A DNA stretch of 64,000 nt, from contig NW_004457737.1 in NCBI RefSeq assembly GCF_000203815.1, positions 62,001 to 126,000 on the forward strand, given 5' to 3'. The first letter of the stretch is position 1. Each line of letters opens with the position of its first letter. Made by a program: the position numbers and the translations under genes. This stretch comes from Cavenderia fasciculata (lineage: Eukaryota; Evosea; Eumycetozoa; Acytosteliales; Cavenderiaceae). The notes under the pieces are model-generated. The model ran no database searches, was not told the origin of the DNA, and saw only the letters and a list, made by a program, of their open reading frames with translations. Shown here in pieces: positions 38,082 through 51,600 of the stretch.

Positions 38082-39374
38082 TTAATCAAGATTCAATGTA
38101 ACGGTATTACCAATGACATCCATGTAATCATATGGAGCGTAATAAATACCATTCTTGTCATAGGTATCTGGGATGTTGCCTGTAATGATAAATTCAGCTG
38201 TTACATTGAATTGACCGGTACATCTCTCTGGGCACTCAATAACCCATTGCATCGTTCCCGATTGTCCTTGACTTTGTGGTCCCATACTGTATGCTTGTTG
38301 TCCATTATTCATGAATTTAGTTGGTTGTGGAGTTTCCAAACTAATAAGTGATGACAATACTGGTGGCATACTATAGTGATGGCAAATTATAAATAATATA
38401 TTTTAATTAATATATAAGATATATTTGTTGGTCTGGTCTATTCTATTATACTTTTGTTGTTGGATTTATACATACGTCATAATACCTTGTAATTCTGGAA
38501 TTGGTAAACCATATTGGAATTTAGCAGATACAGTTGTTTGGTTACCTGTGCTAATTGTGGTGGCATCCAAATAGATTGGCCAATAGATGGCACCATAGAA
38601 TGGTGTACCACGTGGACTATCATTCTCTGTGTAATTCCAAAGGAATGTAAAGTTGCTGTATGACATTACAAATACATGAGGTTGATTATCTCTTCCCCAT
38701 GGGTCAAGTGTTGTAAATGTTTCATTATTATCATTGTATCCAACAACCACTCTAAAGTGACCTCCCAAGTCATTTGGAAGATAATGTTGTAACACAATCA
38801 CTGGGATATCGTTGGCAATGCAAGCTTTCAATTGTTCACTCCATTCAGTATCACTACTATATGCAGCAGCATTCATACCTAGTGGATATCCAGTGAATCC
38901 ATTGACAGATTCTGCGTGTTTCTTTCTTGTTCCAATTGAATTGGAGAGAACAGAGAATTGTCCGGCTCTAACGATATCATATGATGAAGTACCTTCTGAT
39001 TTACTGGTTCTTGCTACATCATCAAGTTCGCTTTGACTGATGTTCTTTCCCCAATAGCTAAAAAAAGGTGATTGATTGTATTAGATCTGATCTATCGGAA
39101 CAACCACTAGTACAATACATACTTGAATACCATATGCATGGATGCATCACCACAATTATATTTTGTTCTATTAATAGTAACAGTAATATAACAATGTTAA
39201 TATATATCTATCTATTGTACAGGCTTTATTGATCTTTTGATGTACATACGATTGTCTTTGATATACATCGAAAATATTTGGGATGACATATTGTGATGGT
39301 ATAGAAGAGTATGCATAACTTCCCACCAATGCAAAGGTTGATATAATCAACAACGTTGAAATGTATTTAAACAT
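38082..39374 (-). CDS. Secreted C39-like cysteine peptidase
   Basis: Exons 39374-39250, 39167-39123, 39057-38476 and 38370-38082 join in phase to 346 residues. The N-terminus is a signal peptide (MFKYISTLLIISTFALVGSYA). A papain-like C39 (peptidase C39-like 2) fold is suggested by Cys47 in KYNCGDASM, the catalytic His in GGHFRVVVGY and the Asp in TTLDPWG. The 14-codon second exon carries the catalytic Cys. The C-terminal 95 residues (after MPPVLSSLI) look like a separate beta domain. Several NxS/T sites fit secretion. Family members cleave peptides or act in bacterial killing and digestion, but the substrate here is unknown. Confidence 0.82.
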
Positions 39375-39610
39375 TGTATTACTTTTCTTTTTAAATAAAT
39401 AAATACTACAATTGTTTTCGAAAGGGTTTCATAAGATCGTCGAAACCCGAAGGTCCCAAAAATGGTTCAAATTCAATAAAACCCCCAGGGGCAATAGTTT
39501 TTAAAAATAAAAGAGTTGAAGGTTTAACCTGTACGGGATGTTTTATTTACATGGAATTTAGGGTGGAGGAGGAGGATGTTTAAAAATCGGATCGTTTTTC
39601 TTTGTGTTTT

Positions 39611-42424
39611 TTACAAAGATTTCTTTTCTGCATAGGTATCAAATTTATCGGTCATCAAATAGTTTCGAAGATAGGATATTACATTGAGATAGTCAAAGTA
39701 ATAGGCATCATAAGAGGTCTCTGTGAGCGTCGCATCAGGAACAAATAATCTTGGGGAAGCTGATGTTGGTGTAGTGGTGGTGGTAGTGGTGGTTGGATTT
39801 GGTTCATCTTGTTTTTCTGTTGATTGAGTATCGTTATCAGTTGGTTTAATAGTTGCCTCTGTTGTTGTTGTTGTAGTGGTGGTAGTGATGGTGGGCGCTG
39901 GTGATAAAGGTGGTGTAGGATTTTTTGGATGATAAGGTTGAATTAGGATTGATTCCAAATGTTTTAAAAATGTCTTTGCGTCCTTTCTATGCTTTTTAAT
40001 GTATTTGATAAGAGTTCTTTCAAATTCTTGTGGTTTCATCTTGTCTTGTGTAATGAATGTTTCCCTGAATATTTCATTGAAATCGTTATTGTCTGATGCT
40101 GTTCTTCCCTTTGCCAACTCATGGCAGTACCTAAAGATACCTCTTCTGATTTGTTTTGGTTCTACGGTAACAAGCAAATTATTTTCCAAGTCTGTCTTTG
40201 CCTTGTGGAAATTTCCATAAATACTAAATACTTGAATCAAAAAATCTCTTTGTCCTTTTTGGTTTGAATTATTATTTGTTTTCTTTGATAAATTATTATT
40301 ATTATTATTATTTGAAGGTTTTTGATTGAGTGGATTATGTTGTGATGATGTCTTGCTTAGAACCAATGGATGATGGAAACTAGGTGGAAGAGGAAGAGGA
40401 GCTGGTGGTGAAGGGATTAGATGATTACTTTGTGTTAAAGAAGAAGAAGAAGAGTCTTCAACAACAGTTGAAATGATGCTTGGTGGAGGTGGGCTGTATT
40501 TTTCAATGATTGGATGATTCCATGAAGATGACAATGATTGTTTGTTGGGGCTGTCATCAACACCATTACTACTCTGCAGCTGTGGTGTGTCACTGCTAAC
40601 AGTTTGAGGATTAAAAATCAAAGGTAAAGGAATAGAAGGTGTTGGAGAAATGATAAGAGGTCTTTCCTTTTGATGACAAGTTGAACTTGGTGGAATCAAT
40701 GGAGTTAATAAAGGAGGGAATTCATCTCTAGGAACCTTCTTTTTGTTGTTGTTGTTGTTGTTGTAATTAGATCTATTCTTGTTGTTGCCGTTGGTAGTAT
40801 GATCAACAGTCTCTGTCAAGGGAGGTGGTGATGGACTAGATGATGGTGTATCATTCTCATTGATAAGTAACAATGTTGGTGGGAATCCAATTGGGTTTGG
40901 TGAGGAGATGGACGACGGTTGTTGGATGTTGTTGGTCAGAGAAGAAGAAGAAGAATCCAAGAGGTTGGGTGAAAATTGGAAAAGTGCAGAGTTGGAAAAC
41001 GATAGAGGTGACGATGACGATGATGAAGCACCCGAGCCAGAAGAAGCAATGGTTGTATAACTAGTTCCTGCCATTGACAATGCCTCTGAAGAAGTACTAC
41101 TTAGGCCGCTGGTAATTGCTGAATTGGTAGAGGGAGAAAAGGTAATGGGTGATTCTAAAAAATATTGGTTGGATGAAGTGGTTGAAGGAGTTGATAAAAA
41201 GTTGGATTCATCTTCAATTATTTTGGCAGCTGTGGCATTATCAATGACATTGACCAAAGAAGGTGACGATGATGGTGATATGGTTGTCGTAGACGATGAT
41301 GATGATGATGTTGTAGATGGTTGGTGATCATTATTATTTTCAGAATTCTTACAAGAAGTTGATAAAGACGTTAACGTTTCATTGCTGCTTGGTGGTGGTG
41401 GAGATGGTAAAAGAGGAAGTGGTATACCTATAGATCTATCTTGTGGCAATAAATCTTTATAATTTTCTACAATTGGATCGAGGATGATTTGAAAAGAGTC
41501 TATCGAAAAGGCATATGGACGATGAATTCTCTTTACAAATTTAATATCGATACTTCTAGAGTTCTCATGTCCCATCGATATAAGTGACCAATCATCACCT
41601 CCAGTACCATATTGTCCGTATGGAATATTTGAAAAGGAAGTAGAGGGTGATGGTGGAGTAGCCGTAGTCGATGGTGACGGCGACGAAGAGGAAGATGGAG
41701 ATGGTGGAGTAACCGTGGTCGACAATGGTGGAGTTGGAGGTGGCTCTTCTCTCTTTGTAACTTTTACTCGCTCCCTAAAAAAGGTATCAAATACCTCTTT
41801 TTTAGAAATGATCTTGCCAGTTTGTCTTAATACCTCTCTGACAATAACAGTTTCTTCAACGTCCAACAACGCTGAAAATGATGTCTTGTTGAGAATATAA
41901 AATGACAAATCGATATCACTAAATTCTTGTGATTTTTCCTTTGGATTTGCAATGATCATCGATGCTGTACTTCCAACCAATCTAATACCAAACTTCGAAA
42001 GAGTTATATTTCTCTGTGACAGTTCATCCAAAATGAGTGCAAGTATTTCCTCGATTGACAATACAATAGTGATGGACTTGTCAATCGATGAGATTTGATT
42101 CTTTTCTCTTAGAATCTTTAACAACAATGTGATACGATCACGAGAAAGCATTCCAAATGCTAAATTCTTGCAACCAACTCCTTTTGCTTTTGTTTTTGGC
42201 TTTTTCTTTTTGGCATCAATATTACTATTATTATTATTATTATTATTATTTAAAGTATTGGGGATTAAAGTACTTGAATCAACTCCAAGTGGAGGTATCA
42301 ATGGTGATAAAATTGGTAAAGGTGGTGGAATTGAATTGGTGCGTGGAGATGAATTCAATGAAAATGAACTTGGACTATTCATAATTGGTGAATTTGGAAT
42401 ATTATTATTATTATAGTTTCTATG

Positions 42425-42456
<32 letters not shown>

Positions 42457-43105
42457 TTTTGTTGTTATTATTATTATTATTATAGTTATTAAAATATTTT
42501 GGTGATAAAGATATATTATTATTATTATTATTGTTGCTAATGTTTGGACTATGACTCAGTCGATGATTAAAATGGTGTTGAGATGGTGAAAGGTTATTAT
42601 TATTATTATTATGTTGATGATGATAATTGTTATGATTGTTATGATTATTATTATTATTATGATAATTAATTAATAATGGCGATGTGGTAGGTGAAGCTCT
42701 ACCATTATTATTAATGTTGTTGTTGTTTAAATTTGTTTTTTTGTAATTTTGACCATAATGATTATGACCATTATTAACGTGATTATTATTAATACAACTA
42801 TTATAGTTTACAACAATATTGTTTCCATTGGCATTGGTGGTGGTGGTGGTGGTGGAATTGTCCTTTGGCAAACAATTGGAATCATTGTTTAACGAGGATG
42901 ATGGACGGTCATCATTATTGCATATTACAGTGGTTGAGGGATTATTATTATTACTATTGACAGTAGATATGGTTGTGGCAGTGTCAGAAGAAGATGTAAT
43001 TATATTGTTGGGTGGAGTGACATTATTATGATTATTGTTATTATTATTATTATTATTATTATATTGACCAAGTTGCATGGCAATTGAACAGTCATCCACA
43101 TCCAT
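39611..43105 (-). CDS. TENT5/FAM46-like non-canonical poly(A) polymerase
   Basis: Single-exon gene of 1,164 residues. Core motifs match the TENT5 (FAM46) nucleotidyltransferases that extend mRNA poly(A) tails. The catalytic GSTAS...FSDIDLSFYI (DxD near 41908-41919) is followed by DDWSLISMGHENSRSIDIKF, then FSIDSFQIILDPIVENY and SIYGNFHKAKTDLENNL, then IRRGIFRYCHELAKG and KTFLKHLESILIQP. Animal members are about 400 residues. This one has a 300-residue Asn-rich N-terminus, a Pro/Ser insert between the catalytic half and DDWSLIS, and a roughly 380-residue Ser/Asn/Pro insert inside the core. The start is the first ATG (43105). Confidence 0.88.
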
Positions 43106-46100
43106 TATACAAAGTAGTATCTATTGAATCAATAATATATATATATTGTGGTATTGTTTCCAAATAGATAAATATAAATATATTTACTTTTTGAAATCAC
43201 AAAAAATATATTTTAAAAAAAAAAAAAAAGATATTAGAATTATATTTATGTTTCAGCTGACATGTTTCTTCCAACTTACCAACAACAACAATTATAATAA
43301 TAGCAAAAATATTAATCTCAGAGGAGAATATATATATATATAAATTGTGTAGCTATCTTTTGCTCTTCTCTACCACTTTTGTTTTTTGTTTGTCAATATC
43401 TATCTATATTATCTAATAAAATTAATCTTTTCAAAATATATTGCAATTGGTGTCAATAAATAAATAAATAAATAAATAATAAATAAATAAATAAATTAAA
43501 CAAGTATTATTCTCGTGTGGTGGTATTGGATTGTATGTATGTTTGTTTGTTTGGACAAGAAGAAGAAAAAGAATGAATCTATTAATAAAGATGAAACAAA
43601 AATAAAAAAAGACTGGTTAGTTATTAATATACAATTGGAATATCAATGTTTGATTGGGAATTGAATTGAATTGTGAATTGAATGGGATCAATATTTCTCG
43701 TAAAACAGCAACAACAAGAAAGAAGAAAAAACAAGATGATTAATAATAGCTATTGGTGCAAAGTGGTACAACAACAACAACAACAACAACAACACTGTAG
43801 CAGTATTATTATTAATAGTAATAATAATAATAATAATAATAATTAATGATTTTCGAAATAATGATAATAATATTAAATTATAAATTTATCCTGCCTTGTC
43901 GTGGTGGTAATGGTGGTGGTGCTGCTGTGTTGTTGGGAAACAGGTAAGGCGGGTACGTAACGAAGCGAGTAATGAATAATAGATCCAGTTTGAGTTTGTT
44001 GTGTTTTGTTTTGTTTCTAACCCTTTGTATTACAATAACAAAATAAAACAAATATTATCAATATAAACAAGAAGAAGAGGAGGAGTGGGAGGAGGAAGAG
44101 TAGTAAGAAGCTAAAAAAAAGTACTTTCAACAACTATCTAATCTAAATTATTATGATAAATGACTACTATATATCTTTGTCACCATCAGGTTGTTTGTGA
44201 TTGGTCACCAACATTTATAAGTGTAAACCCATCTATCAATCAATTGATAGGATGATTGTGGCGTTGTTGTTGTTGTGTTCTATTATAATAGGGTATCCAC
44301 CAACCTTGAAGGATCTCTTAAATAATAATAATAATAATCACAATCAATTGATTGATAATCATAATGATCGTCAAGTATAATTTGGGATTGTGACACAAAA
44401 CAAAAAAATCAGTCCATCTAAATGATGAAACAACTAGTCAGTCAAACACTGAACATGTGAGGTGGGTGTAGAGAATACAGCAAGAAGATGGAAAATGGGG
44501 TGATTATATTATGTCTGTCTTGACTGTCTACACTTCAATAGTTGGAACTATTACTATTACTATTACAATTCTCCGCAATCAGAGGATTGATCAATATTCT
44601 CTATCTCTGTAATATACTATTCAACATTTAAATAAATCCCAATAATATGTGGTTTTACAACAGTTGGCACTGTCACTACAATTAATTTAAACTACTACAA
44701 ATTTGATTGGCCAATGGTTTGTTGTTGATTTGATTGATTAATTGATTGATAATTGATAATAGTTGGTACCTACCACTGATAAATAATAATAATAATAATA
44801 ATAATAATCTAAAAGTTTCAATTGTTTAATTAGGTTCAAAAAAAAAGGTGTATATGATAATAGATCTAATAGAATTTAAAGATTAGTTTTAATTTCATAA
44901 GGGTTGTAATTATTATTATTATTCCAACGACAACAACAAATATAGAAAAAAAAAAAACTAATAAAATAATTATAAATTGATTGATTGATTGATTATTTGT
45001 GGAATGTGTGTTTGTGTGTAGTAAAGTAAAATAAAAAAGAAAGAGAGATGGAAGCAATTTAAAAGAAATATTTAAAATTGGAATATTTCTTTCTTTGCTT
45101 TGTTTTGCTTTAAGAAATATATATATATATATAAGTGGGTGGTCAGTCTTGCTCTTATATAATTCTTGAATTTCAATGTTGCTCAAAACGGATGTCGTCC
45201 AAGCCCAACCAAAACAAAACACACACCAAATCGACACCCACTACCTACATCCAATCCACCCCACCACCACCGATGTCAGCGTTTTATGGGAGCCCTGAAA
45301 TCGATCGGTCGGGTGATGGTTGGTTGGGTAAGTTTTTGTCGACCGGTCACCACATATAATAATGGCAATATTAAATATTAATATTAAATATTATTGATCG
45401 ATTATTATTCTTGGCAAATTTGAATTCATCATCATCATTAAAGTGTTAGACATGTTCTTTTTTGTACACTTTTGTCCATCGCCAATGTCGATCATTTAAA
45501 TCCTCTTCCCATTTATTTGTCGCGTAGCGAACAAAAGAGAAGTGGAGTAATTAGAACTACCTATTGGATTGTTGTTGTTGTTGTTGTGGTGAATGATGTT
45601 TGTCGACCAGAAAAAAAAAACAACGAACCTGCTGACCAGTTTTGTTATGGTTGGATTGTGTGACACCTCTCTATCTATCTATCCAACAATAAATAAATAC
45701 CCCCTCGCACCTCTCACTTCCCAATCAATCAAACTCGATCAAACTCGATGAAATGATGATGATTGTTGCTATAAATTTTAAAAAGGTTTGGATTGGTGGG
45801 ATGTAGGGTTGGGGGGTTGTGTGATCTCGTCTCGATTCTGTTAAAGTCAATAGATATTTCGTCTCTTATATATATTTGTTTGTCCTTCTCTGTCTGTCTT
45901 CTATTGTTTAAGAATTGTCTATAGGTAGGTAGGTGGGAATGTAGTGTTTGTTTGTTTGTGTCCTCTTTGCGTGAACCTTGGTGGATGGATATATAAATGT
46001 GTGTAACAACAATAGTGTGAAGGTTTACACTATTTGATGACAACCATTCAATTGGAAAAGAGAAATGATGCCGATTGAATTGTTGATTGGTTTGATTGGT

Positions 46101-46215
46101 TTGATTGGTTTGATTGGTTTGATTGATTCTACAAGTGGTTCTCTACATATTTTGATCTTGATGTTTAATGTTTACCTGTGTCTAATGTTGTTCTTGTTCA
46201 CTTTATTCGCTCTAC

Positions 46216-46262
<47 letters not shown>

Positions 46263-46510
46263 ATGCTCTGATGATATTATTGTTAAAAGTTATATAAATT
46301 TGATTGTTAATGACACATTTCATATGCACTCTATCTTTGATGATGTATGTTGGTGGGTGTTAATATATATATTATCTCTGCTGCTGCTTGTTGATTATAT
46401 GAATACTACGATTAGTTGAATGATAAATAAAGAGAGAGAGTGAGAGATAGATAGATAGAAGACACTAATGTGTAAAAAAAAGATATTCAGAAACGGGTGT
46501 GTGATTGGCA
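43106..46510. other. 3.4 kb gene-free, repeat-rich region upstream of the TENT5 gene
   Basis: I see no supported gene. It contains AAAT tandem repeats (about 43457-43496), CAA repeats (43769-43794), AAT runs (43816-43843, 44320-44338, 44781-44808), TA runs (45118-45132), a tandem TTTGATTGG array (about 46086-46126) and a TTTC array (46217-46262). The patch 45130-45360 is less AT-rich than its surroundings, with CCACCACC and GGTGGT motifs. It is probably an extended regulatory region for the TENT5 gene to its left. Confidence 0.5.
46217..46262. repeat. (TTTC)n tetranucleotide array
   Basis: About eleven perfect TTTC units in the gene-free region. Confidence 0.95.
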
Positions 46511-47220
46511 ATGAACCTGCTGCTTTTTTTATTAAAGACATACATTAAATTGGGTCAGTCGACTTTGCACCTTCTTAAGATGCTTTTTCCCAAAAGCCAA
46601 TTTGAACTTTCAGCTGAAGTTTTCAAGACCTTTGTTTTCGACCTTTACAAATGGCCCTCATTAATTAGGGGCAAAGTATAAGAGTACTCATCTCTCTCTC
46701 TTTGACCTCATTCAATACAATAAATAAATAAATTGAATATTTATTTTCTTTGGGGTTTTGAAAATTTTTGGTTGGGAGTGCCGCCTCAGAATCTATTTAT
46801 TGGTAAAACTTATTTCTCTCTATGGTCTTCTTTATTTTTAATTATTCTTTTACCAATCGATAGATCTTTTCATTATCTATCAAATGGTTGCCAAAAAAAT
46901 TTGCGAGAGGTTCACCCTGCTAAAAAGTACTTTCCGTAAGGTCGCCTTTAGCCATGGGCTAAGATGAGGTCTAGAAAGCATTGTTTGGAAAAATAAATGA
47001 TATAAACAGAAAGAGCACAAAAAGTTGTATCTATTGGTGATATTGGATCGTCGTTTCAAAGATTATTCAAATAAAAAAAATGCTATTCTTCAAAGCCTAT
47101 CTCATAGTACTATTGTGCGGGCTAACCATATAAAACTACGTGCTACATGGATCGATACCTTTTGGATCACGATTAATCAAATAAAAAGACAAGCACCAAC
47201 ACAAGAGGTGTAGGTGCCTT
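46511..47220 (+). pseudogene. Possible decayed coding remnant, family unknown
   Basis: Three short non-repetitive frames follow one another on the plus strand. The first is 46511-46681 (56 codons from ATG, with GQSTLHLLKMLFPKSQFE and VFDLYKWPS). The second is about 46733-46939 (LWGFENFWLGVPPQNLF, no ATG at its start). The third is about 47025-47213 (MYLLVILDRRFKDYSN, RATWIDTFWITINQIK). None of the three is homopolymeric, and local composition is richer in C and G than the surrounding desert. No introns link them convincingly. They could be a degraded gene or DNA transposon beside the Fanzor gene, or chance. I recognise no domain. Confidence 0.3.
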
Positions 47221-47849
47221 GAATCTTCAACATTATATGCACTGGTGTCGGCAGTGTTCAATGCATGCCACATCCAGCAACGCTAGACAAGATGGTTAGT
47301 ATATTTGGAATGGATCAATAATCAAATAATTCAGAAGTGGTCAATCTCAAAACAATTGTGAACGCTCAAGAGTAATGGTAGCTTAATCTCATATATCGAT
47401 ATCATGGTTATTTATTTGGTACATACTAGTATTATTGTAATTGGCTCTTTTAAAACCCATCAAGGCTAGTGGTCATGGACAATTTCGCATTCGGTCTATC
47501 AAAACCATCCATTCTAAAAGATAATAAATAATAATTAGTAAACAGTATTTATGACAGTAATTTTACAAGATACATATCTTTACAGTTTTTAAAAATGGAC
47601 CAACTCGTCTCTAATCAATTGATTCTATATTTAAAGTACCAATATATACAGACTTGTTATAGATTTAAAATAAAAAACCCATCATCAAGAAAGAAAACAC
47701 ATACAATCTTTATGAAAGAAGAAATTGACGACCAATCAACTTTGCCCTCACGCGGTAAACAAATGGCCTTGTTTGGAAACTTATGAATATACCTACCGAA
47801 ACAAACCCTACAAGCAGAGGTTCTAAGAAGTTTGAGCATGTCTAAACAT

Positions 47850-48610
47850 GGAAGAACCCACACATCACTATCATTACTCCTCTTTTACACCATTTCTTTT
47901 TGATTATCTTTTGTTTTCATTGGTTTACCAATCAATGCACCACCCATCTCTTTCCTTTTAACTACTCATTGTTGGCCAAGTTCATCTTTACATATCATTG
48001 ACCTCTTGTGTTCACTCATAAATTATATAATCCTTTTTGATCCAAATCAAGTACCAATCTACACTACCACTCTTTATCGCTCTGCATCCTTTTTGTTGTT
48101 CGTTTGATCCACTCTCCTATCCGACAAACTTTCTTTACCACTTAACTTTCCATCAGATACTGCAATCAATCACTACCATTGCTCCTCTTTTACCCTTTCT
48201 TGTTTTGATTATATTTGTTTTTATTATCGAGATGCACCACCCATCTAACCACTCGCCTCATTGTTGGTCCCAGTCTATTTCATTCTCTTCCTAATTGTGC
48301 ACCAACCAAACACATCGCCCAACTTTTATCATTTGTTTTGTTTGGTCAATGATAAGTGTAATCATCAACACCTTTTTCAAATACCATGCATGGTCTGTTC
48401 ACCAAGCTATACACTACTTGGCCATCTCTTATTTTTTATTTGCTCTTTGTTCAAAATAACCACACCCTTTTGTTTGTTAGTTTGATTCACGGTAACTTTC
48501 TTTATCACTTATCTTTCCATCAGATCGATAATGCAAAACATCACAATCATTGCTTTTACACCATTTCTTTTTTGTTTTCATTATCCAATCAACGCATCCC
48601 TATCTCTTTT
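47850..48610. repeat. Three diverged direct repeats just upstream of the Fanzor gene
   Basis: Related blocks start near 47857, 48168 and 48541. Each has ATCAC then ATTGCT/ACTCC then CTTTTACACC, TTTCTTTTTGATTAT, TTTTCATTATC and CACCCATCT-like segments. Two of the units end with the same phrase, ACTTTCTTTA(C/T)CACTTA then CTTTCCATCAGAT (about 48127-48158 and 48492-48524). Unit spacing is about 310-370 bp. The copies are clearly diverged. They may be the promoter side or left end of the Fanzor locus. Confidence 0.6.
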
Positions 48611-48699
48611 GCCTGCTCTCTCTATGCAGTGACAGACCTGTCAAACCTTTTTTTTTTAATTTTAAACCTCTCTAACATTTATTACATTTATCATTATAG

Positions 48700-51600
48700 A
48701 TCATAATTTGGAATGTGAAAAGAAAAGGTTAAAATTAAAAGAGGAAAGAGAGGCCAAGCAAAATCAAGAGCCAGCCATTCCCAAGGAAAAAAAAAAGAAG
48801 AAACAGTTTTTGGGTGACAAAAGGCCTGAAAACTTTGATGAAATCAATTTTGATGGATCTGTTTATTCAATATCAAATTTGGCCACAGATTTAGAGATTG
48901 ATAGCAAAAATGTAAAGAAATTAAAGGTTGAAGAACATATATCTGGTGATTATTTACAATCTGAACTCTCATCAAAGTTGGAAGCGTTGATCCAATCATC
49001 AACATCAATAAGTGCCTGGAGTGGGTTAAATACCCTCCAATTGAATAGATTGAAAATGCTAAATTTGGAAAATATAATTAATCCGTAACTATTATTATTA
49101 TTATTTCTTTTGTTATTTTTTATTATTATTATCATTAAATTAACTAATCAAATGCTTTTTTTGTAATCTTATTTTTTTTTCTATAGAGAGGACAATTCAA
49201 TCGATTTTTCAAAGTTGACAAAAGATCAATATCCATCTTTAATGGATTTTTGTGAATCAAATGGATACAAGTTTCCAAAAGGATATGACCCTACAGGATT
49301 GAAATCCCTCATGACGTCCGATTTGGAGACGATAAAAACTACTCCTTTCGCATTGAATAGCTTTGCACCACAAGCAAAGTATGTATAAAACAATTGACCA
49401 ATATCTTTTTTTTTATATTTTTAAAACTAATCCTCTTTTTTATCTATAGATTCAACAGTACTTTTATCCCATTCTCGATAGAGTTGTTTGTCAGTATAAT
49501 CGTCAACTCTGGAATAGATATGTCCCTTGGTTTGACCGACAAACACAAAATATTAAGGTATATTTCAAAAATATTACCTAATTTGGAAAAAGAAATTGGT
49601 CATCCATTGGAAAGTGGCTATCCATTGGATAGATTTAAGTTTTTCGACAAGGAAATTGAGATCCTCAAAGCTTCGCACTTGGCTTCTTTTCCTTCATCGT
49701 CAGATGTAACAATATCACCATCCTCTTCGTCTGATGTAACAACATCACCATCCTCTTTGTCTGATGTAACAATATCACCATCCTCTTCGTCTGATACAAC
49801 AACATCACCATCCTCTTCGTCTGATACAACTACATCTCCATCCTCATCATCAAAAAAAAAAAGAGGTAGAACTCGTAGTGAGATTGTGGATATAAAGTTA
49901 GAAAAATTCCCTGATTTTAAAGATTTTAAATTGGAGGATCTTAATCGACAATTGGAACTTAGAGATATCGAATCCCCAAACATTGATACACAAGTCCAAG
50001 AAGAGGAAAATATTAAAAGATTGAAATTGGTTTTATGGCAAGACATGGTAAAACGCTTGCAAATAGATTTTATAGAAGACTTTGACTACAGCAAATCCAG
50101 TCAAGTTAGCATTTTAAAATGGTTATCTTTACCTACTAGCACTATTAAAATCGAATATGATTGGTACTGCTGTTCATTGCCAACACTGAAAGCAACTCTC
50201 AAGAAACTATTCAATGACAGCCCAAAGGTGAAGAGAAATGGGCCAAGGAAATGGATGCCAAAGTCTCTTGCTTCAACAAAAAAATCGTTTCTTTTTCGTT
50301 ACTATACGATTGGATTTGTTGGAAAATCAGTCCTCTGCGATTATTTGCAATCACCGTATGTAAAAGACAACCCATTCGATTTCAACGGGTCAACAAAAAC
50401 AATTCACCCCAACTTTAATGATTACGAAAGAGACAATATTGGTTACATTTATAACCAAAAAATGTCGGTCCTAATCAATCAAAGGGCGATGATGGTGACA
50501 ACCAACGTTCCCAGCCATATCTGGTTCCAAACAAAAAGTAAATGTCATTGTTTTAAAGCATTATTATCTTTTACGACCCATTCATTTTACTAATATTTAA
50601 TTTTAATCTTTATATAGGTGCAAATGAAAAAGTAGTTTCTGATGTGCAAATATCCATGAATTGCCGTCTCTTGCCATACCATTTGAAAAAGAGACAAAAA
50701 CTAGAAGAATCTTTTCCAGAGCAAAGTTTGGTCTCTCAAAAAAACGGTCAAGATGGCACACCCATGGATGATTCCGATGATGATGATTATGAATCATGGA
50801 AATGTAAACAAGTAGAAGAAATGGAAAAGAACCATTCATATTCATACAACCATCCCCACTATGCTTGTTTTGTGGCAAAACAAGTTGGGTTGAAACCAAA
50901 CATTCCCAAAGTCAAGGATAGAGATATTATCTGTGCCAATTGTTTGTCATCCCACTCACTTAAAGATTTGCCTATGGTGTGCGAACAATGTGATACGACC
51001 ATTCCTATTCTATCGGAACATGAAAAAAGATTGGATTTATGTGGTGACCTGATGGATCTGTACTCGGTTGATATTCAACTAAAAAGGAATGCATTTGAAA
51101 AAATGCCACCCTTTGATTCAAAGGATGATCAATTCCCTCCACCAGTACCATTAATTGCCGAAATCAATCATCGACTCGTCAAATTTGACCAACCTGAGTC
51201 ACCCCACGTGGAGATTTTTCTACACGAGGCTCTCAACACCACCTCGATAGCACTCAACAGTAACAGGTCAGGAATTGCACCCTCCATGCGGAACCTATTC
51301 AATCTTATTAAAACTACATCCGATCCCTCGATGCAATTTAGAATTCGTGATGCATATCCCTTTGTCCACGACTCGTCTACTGGCGGATTTGAAAATGAAA
51401 TCAAACATGAAATCATGGTGAAGGAATTAATGAACCATTTTTCAATGACAACGTCCAAGCTCATTATTGTTTGTGGACAATTCCCTTGCAAGGCAGCCAA
51501 AGAGGCTTTTAATGCCAATCCTTTGGATTACGAAATGGTTGACTATAGTCAAGAATCTTATCACACCATTTTAGATAAAGCCAAAGGCACAACCGAGGAC

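Noticed and set aside
45135-45381. Overlapping plus-strand frames rich in Pro, Thr and Asn in the gene-free region.
   Set aside because: No ATG in good context, no splice partner and simple composition.
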